A stretch of 64,000 nucleotides of DNA from JBFYTX01 sp963739515 (GCA_963739515.1 CAVUAO010000002.1:1-64000), one strand, 5' to 3'; positions 27,462 through 35,931 are shown, numbered from the stretch's first letter. Notes: generated from the sequence alone by a model not told the origin. A program made the numbers and translations.

Positions 27462-28937
27462 CTAAAGACTCTCCAGGTACCGGCGGTAGCGCGCCAGATA
27501 AAGCAGCACCCGGGCGGCGCGGCGGGGATGGGTATATTCCGGTATGATGACCTTCGGCGACGTCATGTCCTTCGGTTCGTTCGGCAGGTGGATGGATATC
27601 CTCCGGATATATACCAGTGGTTTATCGTACTGCTTAAGCTGCCGGTAAAGTGTCTCCTGGTTTTTTTCGTTCTTCATCTGCATCGCACGGATTTGATCCG
27701 GCTTTATTTCTCCCATCATGCTCATGGGGAACATCATCGGCGGCATGAGGGAAATTATGCCGTCCACGTTCTTATCTTCCAGGAGAAGCTGGAGACAGGC
27801 GTCGCTGATACTGTTGCCGTTGACCTGCCGCGTGCCCACGAGGTCGACCGGGTTGCCGGGCGTCCACCGCGATGGCAGGATAGCGCTCATTTTTTTCAGG
27901 GTCCCGGGTTCGAGGGAGGCTATTTCCAGTCCCTCTTTCTCGCAGTCCTCCGCGGTCACCACCCCGAAGCCTCCTCCCATCGTAAGAATGCCGACTCGGT
28001 TGCCCCGTGGCAGGGGCAGGCGGCACAAAGCCAGGACGATGTCGCAGAGCTCCTCCTCGTCTTCCGCCCTGATGACGCCGGACTGCTTAAAGGCGGCTGT
28101 ATAAACGGCGTCCGAGCCGGCCAGCGCCCCGGTATGCGACCGCGCCGCTCTGGCGGAAGCGCCGGTCGTGCCGGATTTCAGGGCGACGATAGGTTTTTGC
28201 CTCGTTATTGTTTTCGCCAGCTCGTAAAAACGCCGGCCTTCCCTCAGCCCTTCGATGTACAGGGCAATGACGCGCGTGTGTTCGTCCTGCGCCAGGTATG
28301 ACAGGTAATCCTCGAGGTGCATATCCGCTTCGTTGCCCGTGCTGACCACCTTGCTGAGGCCGATGCCCCGGTTCGCCGCTGTCTGCATGACGCTGGCGCC
28401 CAGCGTCCCGCTCTGGCTTAATAAGGACATCGGACCGGCGGGAATGCGGCTGGCGAAGCCGAGGCTGGCGATCCTTGTGTACATATCGGCGTGGCCGTTG
28501 CAGTTCGGACCGACGAAGTGTATCCCGGCCTCTCTGGCGATGGCCACCAGTTCCGCCTGTAACCTGGCCCCGTCCTCATTAACCTCGGCAAACCCCGCCG
28601 AGATAATCACCGCCGCCCTGACCTTTTTCTCTGAGCACTGGCGCAATACCTGCGGCACGATAGGCGCCGGCACGACGATAATCGCCAGGTCCACCGTATC
28701 GGGTATGTCCAGGATGCTCGCATAGGACTTTACCCCCAGCACCTCCGCTTCATTGGGATTTACCGCGTAGACCCTCCGGCCGGTTTTAGCCCTGGCCGAT
28801 TCCACCGAGGCCCGCATGGCATCGTTGCCCCACGTGCCGATATCGTTCTTGGCGCCGATGACGGCGATGGAATCGGCGCCGAAGAGCGCCTGCCAGAAGC
28901 CATTATCTATACTGAAACGCGAATTTAGGGTATTCAT
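27462..28937 (-). CDS. NDP-forming acyl-CoA synthetase, alpha-subunit type (CoA-binding)
   Basis: 491 residues with the CoA-binding domain ('SIAVIGAKNDIGTWGNDAMRAS', 'YAVNPNEAEVLGVKSYASI', 'LAIIVVPAPIVPQVLRQC', 'GPNCNGHAD') and the succinyl-CoA-ligase-like domain ('SLLSQSGTLGASVMQTAANRGIGLSKVVSTGNEAD'). The likely phosphorylated His is in 'RAARSHTGALAGSDAVY'. The ATP-grasp beta domain is absent and no beta-subunit gene is adjacent. The enzyme class interconverts acyl-CoA + ADP/GDP + Pi with acid + NTP; it would recover energy from the CoA thioesters produced in the island. Confidence 0.8.
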   Translation of the reverse strand: MNTLNSRFSIDNGFWQALFGADSIAVIGAKNDIGTWGNDAMRASVESARAKTGRRVYAVNPNEAEVLGVKSYASILDIPDTVDLAIIVVPAPIVPQVLRQCSEKKVRAAVIISAGFAEVNEDGARLQAELVAIAREAGIHFVGPNCNGHADMYTRIASLGFASRIPAGPMSLLSQSGTLGASVMQTAANRGIGLSKVVSTGNEADMHLEDYLSYLAQDEHTRVIALYIEGLREGRRFYELAKTITRQKPIVALKSGTTGASARAARSHTGALAGSDAVYTAAFKQSGVIRAEDEEELCDIVLALCRLPLPRGNRVGILTMGGGFGVVTAEDCEKEGLEIASLEPGTLKKMSAILPSRWTPGNPVDLVGTRQVNGNSISDACLQLLLEDKNVDGIISLMPPMMFPMSMMGEIKPDQIRAMQMKNEKNQETLYRQLKQYDKPLVYIRRISIHLPNEPKDMTSPKVIIPEYTHPRRAARVLLYLARYRRYLESL

Positions 28938-28998
28938 AGGGATATATCTATTATAAGATACTTGTTACCGTGAAATAAAATGGCTAGTGTCCGTCCAC

Positions 28999-30132
28999 TT
29001 ACGCCACCTTTTCTTCGCTGGCGGTCGGGAGCGTCCTTACTTTCAAGCCGCGCGCGGAAAAGACACCCGCTAAAGTAACGCCGGCGCTGACGTACATCAG
29101 CGTCGCGTAGCCCCATGCCTCGGAGACGGCCCCGCCCAGGAACGGCCCCAGGACTCCGGAAATGGCGTTGGCGGAGTTCATCAGCCCGGCGGTGGTGCCG
29201 TACTCCGGGTGGTGTTTCAGGAGATAGCTTAAAGCCCCGACGAACATGCTGGAATAGGCTACGGCCAGGAAGAGCTGCACCGGTATCAGCTGCCAGTAGC
29301 GGGTCAGCAGGCCGTAGACGACGAAGACCACCGCCGAAAGGAGGAGTCCCGCCTGGAACATTCTGGCCGGATTAAACTTCTCGATAAAGCGCATCGCCAC
29401 AATCTGTCCGACCATGTTCGTCACTTCCACGAGGGCTATCCAGAGTTTGGTGGCGCCGATGCTGGCCTGGTACAGCGGCCAGACCGCCCAGATAGCGTTG
29501 CCCCCCAGCTGCCTCAGGAAAAACCCGAGGTATACCTTATAGTCGGCCTTGATCAAGGCTACCGGGAACCTGGCGACCTGCATATGGCTCGTGGCTTTTT
29601 CCACGAGCAGGAAAGATATGAGGAAAGCCAGGCAAGCCACGACGGCGCTGATGATAAACAGCGACACGTAGTCCTTGACGATAGCCGCCGTCAAAGCGCC
29701 GATGAGCCAACCCAGCGCCCCGTAAGAGATGAAACTGCCGATCTGGCGCTGGTTCTCGTAGGTATAAGCCATGATGACCGAGGAATTGATACCCAGGGCG
29801 AAACCTATCACGCTTCGAGCGGCCAGCAGTGCCATCGGCGAATGGGCGAAAATCTGGGAGAGGTAAGAAACCGCCGTTAGACCCAGGCCGATGCGGATGT
29901 ATTTCATCCGGCCGTGGATATCGGATAATCTCCCGAACACGAGCGATGACGCCAAAAAAGCCATGCCGGAAGTGGCTGCGATGTAACCTACCTGTAAATT
30001 AGATGCGCCAAAGTCCTTGGCGTACAGCGCGATGAAAACGTTAGAGGTTTCCACGGCGCAGTTGGAAAGCAGATTTATCGCGGCCAGGCATAGCGGTATC
30101 GAGACCCAGGCCGGGGGAGAGAAACGCCGCAT
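28999..30132 (-). CDS. Major facilitator superfamily transporter
   Basis: 377 residues with about 11-12 transmembrane helices. The loop 2-3 signature is recognisable as 'GRLSDIHGRMKYIRIG', and a second domain start lies near 'YLGFFLRQLGGNAIWAVWPLYQ'. It is probably an inner-membrane proton-coupled carrier or drug efflux protein. Located 61 bases behind (upstream of, in its reading sense) the acyl-CoA ligase, so the two may be cotranscribed and the carrier could move the organic acid substrate or product. Confidence 0.85.
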   Translation of the reverse strand: MRRFSPPAWVSIPLCLAAINLLSNCAVETSNVFIALYAKDFGASNLQVGYIAATSGMAFLASSLVFGRLSDIHGRMKYIRIGLGLTAVSYLSQIFAHSPMALLAARSVIGFALGINSSVIMAYTYENQRQIGSFISYGALGWLIGALTAAIVKDYVSLFIISAVVACLAFLISFLLVEKATSHMQVARFPVALIKADYKVYLGFFLRQLGGNAIWAVWPLYQASIGATKLWIALVEVTNMVGQIVAMRFIEKFNPARMFQAGLLLSAVVFVVYGLLTRYWQLIPVQLFLAVAYSSMFVGALSYLLKHHPEYGTTAGLMNSANAISGVLGPFLGGAVSEAWGYATLMYVSAGVTLAGVFSARGLKVRTLPTASEEKVA

Positions 30133-30297
30133 TCAGCAGGCCTCTTTCATATGATAAATATTATACCTTGAAGCAGGTTCAGGGTAAATATCCAAGCAGA
30201 TAGAACTAAGACACTTGACAGGAAAAATCATTTAATATATTATAGCTAGGTATTATACCTAGAAAATCTAGGTGTATGGATAAAGGAGGTAGTCAAA

Positions 30298-30660
30298 ATG
30301 CGTTTTCTTGCCCTATTGGTCATCATCCTGGGAATCGCCTCTCTCGTCTTCGGCATCATTTTCTTCCCGCAGGCCAGTTCAACCAAACAGAAAGTTGCCG
30401 ACTCGTTAACGTCGGGCGTCACTCTTGATACTCTGGACGCCACCTACGACAAAATAGACGCACAGCTCAAGCAGGTCCCGAAGACCGACCCGAGTTATCT
30501 CACGGTTTTCGCCCAGAGGACGTCCCTGGGGCTGGCTAAATCCAACGTCGGGGTGGCCAAGGTTCTTCAGACCATGGGTATCGTTGATATCATCCTCGGC
30601 GTGGGGCTGGTGTTGGGCGGATTAGGCGCGATGATGATGAGAAAAAACCAGAGCGCTTGA
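30298..30660 (+). CDS. Small protein with two transmembrane segments, function unknown
   Basis: 120 residues with a hydrophobic helix at each end (residues about 3-24, 'LALLVIILGIASLVFGIIFF', and 92-112, 'IVDIILGVGLVLGGLGAMMM') and a polar extracytoplasmic or cytoplasmic middle of about 65 residues. Good AAAGGAGG site before the ATG. No family recognised. Confidence 0.7.
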   Translation: MRFLALLVIILGIASLVFGIIFFPQASSTKQKVADSLTSGVTLDTLDATYDKIDAQLKQVPKTDPSYLTVFAQRTSLGLAKSNVGVAKVLQTMGIVDIILGVGLVLGGLGAMMMRKNQSA

Positions 30661-30694
30661 AGCTAAAATAGAAAAATTTGACCCGAACATGACG

Positions 30695-30742
30695 CCTCAT
30701 AGACGGCGCGAAAGGTCTCCCGAGCTTTCCCCGTCTATGAGG
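30695..30742. repeat. Long inverted repeat/hairpin
   Basis: A 12-base arm CCTCATAGACGG (30695-30706) pairs exactly with 30731-30742, and inside it GAAAG (30710-30714) pairs with CTTTC (30725-30729). It follows the two-TM gene by 34 bases and could be its terminator or an RNA element; no long T-run follows. Confidence 0.55.
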
Positions 30743-30860
30743 TAAACAGTTTTATCATGCCGCCGTCTTCACATGATATGGCGGGATGATATTTTCCCTC
30801 GTAGAGTTTTCTCTCCGTTACCTGTATAATATTCCATAGTCGCTTTGAAAGAGGTGGACT

Positions 30861-31152
30861 ATGGTCAGGAAAAACTGGGAAACCAAAGCAGTACGAGGTA
30901 ATCATCCGACTGGTCAGCAACCGGCACCCCTGCCACTCCGGCCATAAGATCGGCGACGAATGGGTCTTCGACTTTCGGCCACCGCAGGACTTGTGCGGAT
31001 TCGCTTACAACTCCCTTTTCCCTTTCGCCCTGGTGTTGAAGACCGGTGGGATGTTCCCCTGGCAGTCGGACCCGGACGTCCTCACGGTATCCTGCCCTGA
31101 TGCCGAAGTCAATAATGTCTTCGAGCTGAGACGGAGAGTCAAGAAAGCGTAG
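30861..31152 (+). CDS. TIGR04076 family protein (frameshifted)
   Basis: The first eight or nine codons from ATG 30861 are in one frame, then the frame changes near 30885 and continues 'KQYEVIIRLVSNRHPCHSGHKIGDEWVFD' to the stop at 31152. The body is colinear with the intact TIGR04076 protein at 56571-56825: 'CHSGHKIGDE', 'LCGFAYNSLFPFALVLKTGGMFPW' and 'VSCPDAEVNNVFELRR'. About 96 residues. Family function is unknown; conserved Cys and the small size suggest metal or cofactor binding. Confidence 0.7.
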
Positions 31153-31184
31153 TACTTCTGTCGTGACGATAGGAGGTGCGGAAT

Positions 31185-31973
31185 ATGTGGGTGAAAAAAG
31201 CGCTGGGTTCCCTGGCGCTGATATTAATGGTTGCTTCGCTATTCGGCTCGGCCGGGTGCCAGAGTACCGTCACCGGCTCAGGGGAAATCGCCACCTGGGA
31301 CATGGACTATACCGATTTTAAGAGCCTGGAAATCAGCGCGACTTTCGATGTGCAGATTAACCGGGCGGACTCTTACCTGGTGCGCCTCACCATTGATAAA
31401 AAACTTTACGAATATCTGAAAATCGACCAGCGCGGCGATACCCTCCGCATCGGTCTGAAACCTCATCATATCTATGTCGATACCAGGCAGCAGGCTATCG
31501 TTAATTTGCCCGACCTCCGCCGGCTGAAGCTATCCGACGCCTCGAAGGCGATGGTCGGCGGGTTCTCGGTGTCCCATTCCCTGGATTTTGAGCTCTCCGA
31601 TGCCAGCGAGCTGCAATTAGGTCATACTATCGCCGGCAATACGGGTTTTTCACTTTCCGACGCGAGCCAAGCCAGCGGCATTATCGAGATGGACGACGGG
31701 AATTTCAGGTTGAATGGTTCCAGCTCTCTAAAGCTCGAGGGCACCGCAAAAAACATTAAAATAGATGCGGCCGCTTCCAGCGACGTATCCCTGGCGGATT
31801 TTGCCGTCGCCACTGCCGATGTTGAACTCAGCAGCTCCAGCAAAGCCGTGATCAACGTCAGCACGCGCATGGATGTTAACCTGAGCAGCGCTTCCGAGCT
31901 TGATTATATCGGCAACCCCAAGCTGGGCAAACTCAATATGTCCGGCGATTCCGCATTAAACCAGAGGCAGTAA
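31185..31973 (+). CDS. DUF2807 (head GIN domain) lipoprotein
   Basis: About 262 residues. ATG 31185 is preferred over GTG 31176 because AGGAGG lies at 31171-31176. The N-terminal signal peptide ends in a lipobox 'GSAGC'. The body is a putative auto-transporter adhesin head GIN domain: 'SLEISATFDVQINRADSYLVRLTID' followed by a right-handed beta-helix-like series with recurring 'LSDAS', 'LSSAS' and 'SSS' turns ('LRRLKLSDASKAMV', 'FELSDASELQL', 'FSLSDASQAS'). Expected to be anchored outside the cell membrane. Role unknown. Confidence 0.82.
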   Translation: MWVKKALGSLALILMVASLFGSAGCQSTVTGSGEIATWDMDYTDFKSLEISATFDVQINRADSYLVRLTIDKKLYEYLKIDQRGDTLRIGLKPHHIYVDTRQQAIVNLPDLRRLKLSDASKAMVGGFSVSHSLDFELSDASELQLGHTIAGNTGFSLSDASQASGIIEMDDGNFRLNGSSSLKLEGTAKNIKIDAAASSDVSLADFAVATADVELSSSSKAVINVSTRMDVNLSSASELDYIGNPKLGKLNMSGDSALNQRQ

Positions 31974-31982
31974 GAAAGCGTG

Positions 31983-32225
31983 TTAAACTGGCTTTTTCGC
32001 TCTCCTCAGGAGCACGGTGATTATCAGGGTGTTCCGCGATATGGCGATGTTGTGGGAGACGACTTCCCAGCCAGCTTCGATTGATTGCGGCAGGTGGGCG
32101 AAAATCTCTTGCAGCGTCTTGGTGAGCCCATCCTGGTCTTCGATGCGGGTAAAATGGGGGAAACGTCCGGCTTCTGCGGGGTTGAGATACTCTACCAGCA
32201 CTTTATATTCGTAAGGATGACTCAT
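31983..32225 (-). CDS. Small hypothetical protein
   Basis: 80 residues, mixed alpha/beta ('YEYKVLVEYLNPAEAGRF', 'LTKTLQEIFAHLPQSIEAGWEVVSHNIAISRNTLIITVLLRR'). ATG is preceded by a GGAGG site on the - strand and the frame ends 27 bases before serS begins to be read... it lies just downstream of serS, 27 bases past its stop, so the two are probably cotranscribed. No family recognised. Confidence 0.6.
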   Translation of the reverse strand: MSHPYEYKVLVEYLNPAEAGRFPHFTRIEDQDGLTKTLQEIFAHLPQSIEAGWEVVSHNIAISRNTLIITVLLRRAKKPV

Positions 32226-32252
32226 ATCAGCCCTCCTTAGCTCCGGTCAGCT

Positions 32253-33497
32253 CTATTCTGGTTTAATTGCCTTCATGCCCGTGTATGGCTGCAGCACCTC
32301 CGGCACGTTGATGGAACCGTCGGGCTGCTGGTAGTTTTCCATCACGGCAATCATTATCCTGGGCAGGGCGGTGCCGGAGCCGTTAAGCGTATGGACGAAC
32401 TGGGGCTTGGTGTCCGGGGCGGGGCGGTAGCGGATATTGGCCCGCCGCGCCTGGAAATCCCCGCAGTTGGAGCAGGAGCTCACCTCCAGCCATTCCTTAC
32501 AGCCGGGCGCCCAGACATCGATGTCATATGATTTAACAGCGGTGAAGCCGAGGTCGCCGGTGCACAGCTGCCTGATGCGGTAGGGCAGTCCCAGCTTCTG
32601 GCAGACTGCCTCGGCGTCCTGAGTCAGCTTCTCCAGCTCGTCACGGGATGTCTCCGGCGCCACGAACTTATACAGCTCCACCTTATCGAACTGGTGGCCG
32701 CGCTTGATGCCCCGGGTGTCCTTGCCGGCGGACATCTTTTCGCGGCGGAAGCAGGCCGTGTAGGCGACGTAATGCAGGGGCAGGTCATCGGCGTTCAGGA
32801 TTTCATCGCGGTGCAGGTTGGTCAGCGGTATCTCGGCGGTCCCCACGAACCAGAGGTCGTCCTCGACGTCGTGATAGATGTTTTCCGCAAACTTGGGCAG
32901 CTGGCCGGCCCCGACCATGCACTCTTTCTTGACCATGAAGGGCGGGTAAATTTCACGGTAGTCCTGCTGCGAGGTATGCAGGTCGAGCATGAAAGTGATG
33001 AGCGCGCGTTGCAGTCGGGCGCCGGCGCCTTTGAGCACGTAAAAACGCGTGCCGGATATTTTTACGCCGCGCTCGAAATCGATAATACCCAGGTCTTCCC
33101 CGAGCTTCCAGTGGGGCGCCGGCTCGAAGGCGAAATGCCCGGGCTCGCCCCAGGTGCGTATCGTGACGTTTTCACTATCGTCCTTGCCGAGGGGGACATC
33201 GGGCTGGGGGATGTTGGGCACCTGTAAGAGGAGTTCTTCGAGCTTCTCGTCAATACGGCGGCCGGACTCTTCAAGCTCCTGTATCTCGCCGCGCAGGGCG
33301 CGGCCTCTTTCCTGGCCTTTTTCCCTTTCTTTAGATACCGTCTTTCTTTCCTGCCGCAGGTTGTCCAGCTTCACGATATTCTGGCGGCGTTCGGCATCAA
33401 GTCTTAATATATCATCGACGGGCGCGCTGTCATGCCGGTTTGCAATCGCCTGGCGCACTATCTCCGGATTTTCCCGGATGAATTTAATATCGAGCAT
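32253..33497 (-). CDS. serS: Seryl-tRNA synthetase
   Basis: 414 residues, full length. N-terminal long coiled-coil arm (about residues 30-100) for tRNA-Ser binding, then the class II catalytic core: motif 2 'CFRREKMSAGKDTRGIKRGHQFDKVELYKF' type segment and motif 3 'LNGSGTALPRIMIAVMENYQ'. 'VGTAEIPLTNLHRDEIL' matches the Ser-AMP pocket (TxE). Charges tRNA-Ser in the cytoplasm. No T-box leader seen; a GC-rich repeat element lies upstream at 33557-33640. Confidence 0.97.
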   Translation of the reverse strand: MLDIKFIRENPEIVRQAIANRHDSAPVDDILRLDAERRQNIVKLDNLRQERKTVSKEREKGQERGRALRGEIQELEESGRRIDEKLEELLLQVPNIPQPDVPLGKDDSENVTIRTWGEPGHFAFEPAPHWKLGEDLGIIDFERGVKISGTRFYVLKGAGARLQRALITFMLDLHTSQQDYREIYPPFMVKKECMVGAGQLPKFAENIYHDVEDDLWFVGTAEIPLTNLHRDEILNADDLPLHYVAYTACFRREKMSAGKDTRGIKRGHQFDKVELYKFVAPETSRDELEKLTQDAEAVCQKLGLPYRIRQLCTGDLGFTAVKSYDIDVWAPGCKEWLEVSSCSNCGDFQARRANIRYRPAPDTKPQFVHTLNGSGTALPRIMIAVMENYQQPDGSINVPEVLQPYTGMKAIKPE

Positions 33498-33847
33498 ACG
33501 CTACCTCACTCTCAATTATTAACAGTTTAGCACATATTTTGTGTAGTGCAAGATATACCTCACCCCCTTAATCCCCCTCTCCTTGAAAGGAGAGGGGGAA
33601 GAAAAAGAAAAGAGGGGTCGTGACCCCTCTTAGACGCCTCGGCCTTATTATAAACTAAGTTGACATAACTCTAAAAACGAATGACCGGAAATTGAAGCTG
33701 ACTTAACATATAACGAAAAACGAATACTTGGATATTGTAGCTAAACTTCACATAAAATGAAAAACGAATACAGCTTTAAAAATACAGATTCAGCTACGAA
33801 ATAAAAAAATTTAAAAAACGAATAACGAATCGCTCGCTAATCGTTAT
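33498..33847. other. Intergenic region with a two-hairpin repeat and degenerate AT-rich repeats
   Basis: Holds one copy of the GC-rich two-hairpin repeat (33557-33640) and then an AT-rich part (about 33660-33840) in which AAAAACGAATA-like words recur at roughly 45-base spacing. No gene. Confidence 0.6.
33557..33640. repeat. Dispersed two-hairpin GC-rich repeat (copy between UroD-like gene and serS)
   Basis: Typical member: CCTCACCCCCTTAATCC start, CCCCTCTCC/GGAGAGGGG hairpin, purine-rich spacer, AGAGGGG/CCCCTCT hairpin, then TTAGACGCC. Other copies: 13013-13093, 16999-17110 (diverged), 37551-37630, 39265-39372, 42014-42124, 56366-56563 and 63716-63897. Confidence 0.8.
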
Positions 33848-35161
33848 TTAGTACGTCCCGTATTCCCTGGCCGCTTCCATGAAGGCGCGGAAATTGGCCG
33901 GATTTTTCGTTTCCGTCGCCGTGCAGCCGCCCGCCAGGATATAGCCTCCGCCCGGGGCGCAGGTCTCGATGAGCTTGCGGCATGCCTCCTTGACCTGCTT
34001 CGGCGTGCCGGTAATGACAATCGAGCCCGGCACGTTGCCGGAAATGCAGCACTTATTACCTATCATCTTTTTCGCCCTGGCCATGTCGGTCTTATCGAAC
34101 ATCCAGGTCACCCAGCCCTTGGGGAAATCGCCGATGTATTCCAGCCTCTCGTTATAGGCGCCCTCGGCGAAAAGCGACACCATGATGCCTTCTTCAATCA
34201 GCGCATCGATGGTCTTTTTCAGGCTGGGCCAGTAAAACTTTTCGAACTGCTTGCGGGACATGAAAGTATCGTCGCCTTTGTGCAGCGGAAATCCTACCGT
34301 ATGTCCGGGGGTGGCTATAAACCTCTTGATGTTAATCTCGGTAATCACGTCGATAGCTTCGAGGAGTTTTTCCGGCTGGCGGAACATATCGATGGCGGTG
34401 CCGGCCGTCCCTCTGAGGAAATCGCCGATGACGTCGAAGGGCGCAATGCCCATCCCGCCCCGACCCGCCGGGAACCCCATCTCCACGGCTTCCCGATTGA
34501 ATTCCCTGAGTATTTTCTGCTGTCTTTCCATTTCCTCGCCGGCGGCAATCATTCTCTTAAAAGCGTCCCGCATCTTTTTCCGGGCGAAGGGATAGGTCAT
34601 CGACATCGGCGTGCCCATGAGGGTGTTGAGCGGCGGGAAATCGGCTAAAGGTTCCGCTGCCCCGACCACCCGCGGCGTGATGACCCTGAAACCGAAGTCG
34701 GAAGGGTCTTTGATAAAGGCATCGTATTCGTCGGCTTTCATGTACTGGGCTTCGACGAACTGGAAGGTATTGACGTCGTCGCCCAGTCCGTGTCCCGGCC
34801 AGGTGTAGTTTTTATAGTCCATGATATCCATCACCCGACCGGAGAAAACGAACCCCGGTCCCATGAAGCTGTCCATGTGATCGGCGAAGTCCACCATGAA
34901 CTTGCGCCACGCCGCCACGCAGGCATGATAGTCGTACATCATGGTCTTGAAGTCGGACCCGACGTAGTAAGCCGGGTAATTGCCGGTCGGCAGTGATACA
35001 GGCACGCGGTCCGGCTCCTGGCACATGCTGGCTTTCAGCTGGCGGGTGACGCGCTCGTGGTAGAGCTTTGCCGCTTTCGCGTCCCGGAATTTGATGGCCT
35101 TGCCGGAAACGTAGTCCTTGAGCCTCTTGTCTCGTTTTTCTTCGCGGGTCAACTTCGGCAT
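33848..35161 (-). CDS. Uroporphyrinogen decarboxylase (UroD) family protein, long form
   Basis: 437 residues, longer than HemE, with an extra basic N-terminal helix ('LTREEKRDKRLKDYV'). The barrel shows 'RVPVSLPTGNYPAYYVG', 'FPLHKGDDTFMSRKQFEKFYWPSLKKTIDALIEEGIMVSLFAEG' and 'CISGNVPGSIVITGTPKQVKEACRKLIETCAPGGGYILAGGC'. These are typical of UroD-family methyltransferase-like proteins common in anaerobes rather than of haem synthesis. The 'GG(G)YILAGGC' end is where zinc-binding Cys is found in MtaA/MtbA relatives. Substrate unknown. Confidence 0.8.
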   Translation of the reverse strand: MPKLTREEKRDKRLKDYVSGKAIKFRDAKAAKLYHERVTRQLKASMCQEPDRVPVSLPTGNYPAYYVGSDFKTMMYDYHACVAAWRKFMVDFADHMDSFMGPGFVFSGRVMDIMDYKNYTWPGHGLGDDVNTFQFVEAQYMKADEYDAFIKDPSDFGFRVITPRVVGAAEPLADFPPLNTLMGTPMSMTYPFARKKMRDAFKRMIAAGEEMERQQKILREFNREAVEMGFPAGRGGMGIAPFDVIGDFLRGTAGTAIDMFRQPEKLLEAIDVITEINIKRFIATPGHTVGFPLHKGDDTFMSRKQFEKFYWPSLKKTIDALIEEGIMVSLFAEGAYNERLEYIGDFPKGWVTWMFDKTDMARAKKMIGNKCCISGNVPGSIVITGTPKQVKEACRKLIETCAPGGGYILAGGCTATETKNPANFRAFMEAAREYGTY

Positions 35162-35266
35162 ATCAACAAACTCCTTTGATATTAATTTTTAGGCGGCTGG
35201 TTTTCAGTATAGCATAGCCGACTTGTACCATACTACTGGAATTCCTTTCCCGTTCGACCTATAATA

Positions 35267-35917
35267 ATGTCAAATCATATTCGAGGTCGGTATTTGGACA
35301 TCGTTAGAATTATCGCCGCTCTCCTGATTGCCTATATCATTGGCTGTTTCCCCACCGCCTATATCGTCGCCCGCCTGAGAAAGGGCGTGGATATCCGCGA
35401 GGTAGGCAGTCGCAATCTGGGGGCGATGAATGTCTTCTATAAGGTCGGTTTCATCTGGGGCCTGCTGGTGCTGCTGGTGGATATCGGCAAGGGCGCTTTA
35501 GGCGTGGCGGTGGCGCATTTTCTAGGAAACGGGCTTATCGTGGAAATGCTGGCGGGGGTGGCGGTGGTGCTGGGGCACGGGTTTCCCGTCTTCCTCAAGT
35601 TCCGCGGCGGGCGGGGTGGGGCGTCCTGTATCGGCATCCTCTGCTACTTGATGCCCTGGGGCACTCCTATTTATCTGGTGTTATTTCTACTGATTCTGCT
35701 GATTATACGCTTCCCGACCTTGAGCTATAGTCTCGCCTTCGTCTGTTTCCCGTTTATCGGCTGGCTCATCTATCATCAATGGGAACTATCGGTTTATTCG
35801 GTCGGGCTGGTAATCGTGCCCCTGCTCAAATATATCCCCCGCATCATCGAAATGAGGAAAAAGGGCGGCAGTTGGAAGCACGTGGTCTACCGTAAAGACC
35901 TCAAGGACAGGCTTTAG
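35267..35917 (+). CDS. plsY: Glycerol-3-phosphate acyltransferase PlsY
   Basis: Membrane enzyme making lysophosphatidic acid from acyl-phosphate and glycerol 3-phosphate. Conserved PlsY motifs: 'GSRNLGAMNVFYKVGFIWGLLVLLVDIGKGALG' type segment (consensus GSGN.GATN) and 'LGHGFPVFLKFRGGRGGAS'. About five TM helices. As listed it starts at ATG 35267 (216 residues), but that ATG sits directly behind a TATAAT (35260-35265); TTG at 35294 has a GAGG spaced seven bases upstream and gives a more typical length, so the true start may be 35294. Confidence 0.9.
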   Translation: MSNHIRGRYLDIVRIIAALLIAYIIGCFPTAYIVARLRKGVDIREVGSRNLGAMNVFYKVGFIWGLLVLLVDIGKGALGVAVAHFLGNGLIVEMLAGVAVVLGHGFPVFLKFRGGRGGASCIGILCYLMPWGTPIYLVLFLLILLIIRFPTLSYSLAFVCFPFIGWLIYHQWELSVYSVGLVIVPLLKYIPRIIEMRKKGGSWKHVVYRKDLKDRL

Positions 35918-35931
35918 CAGCCCCTCTTAAA

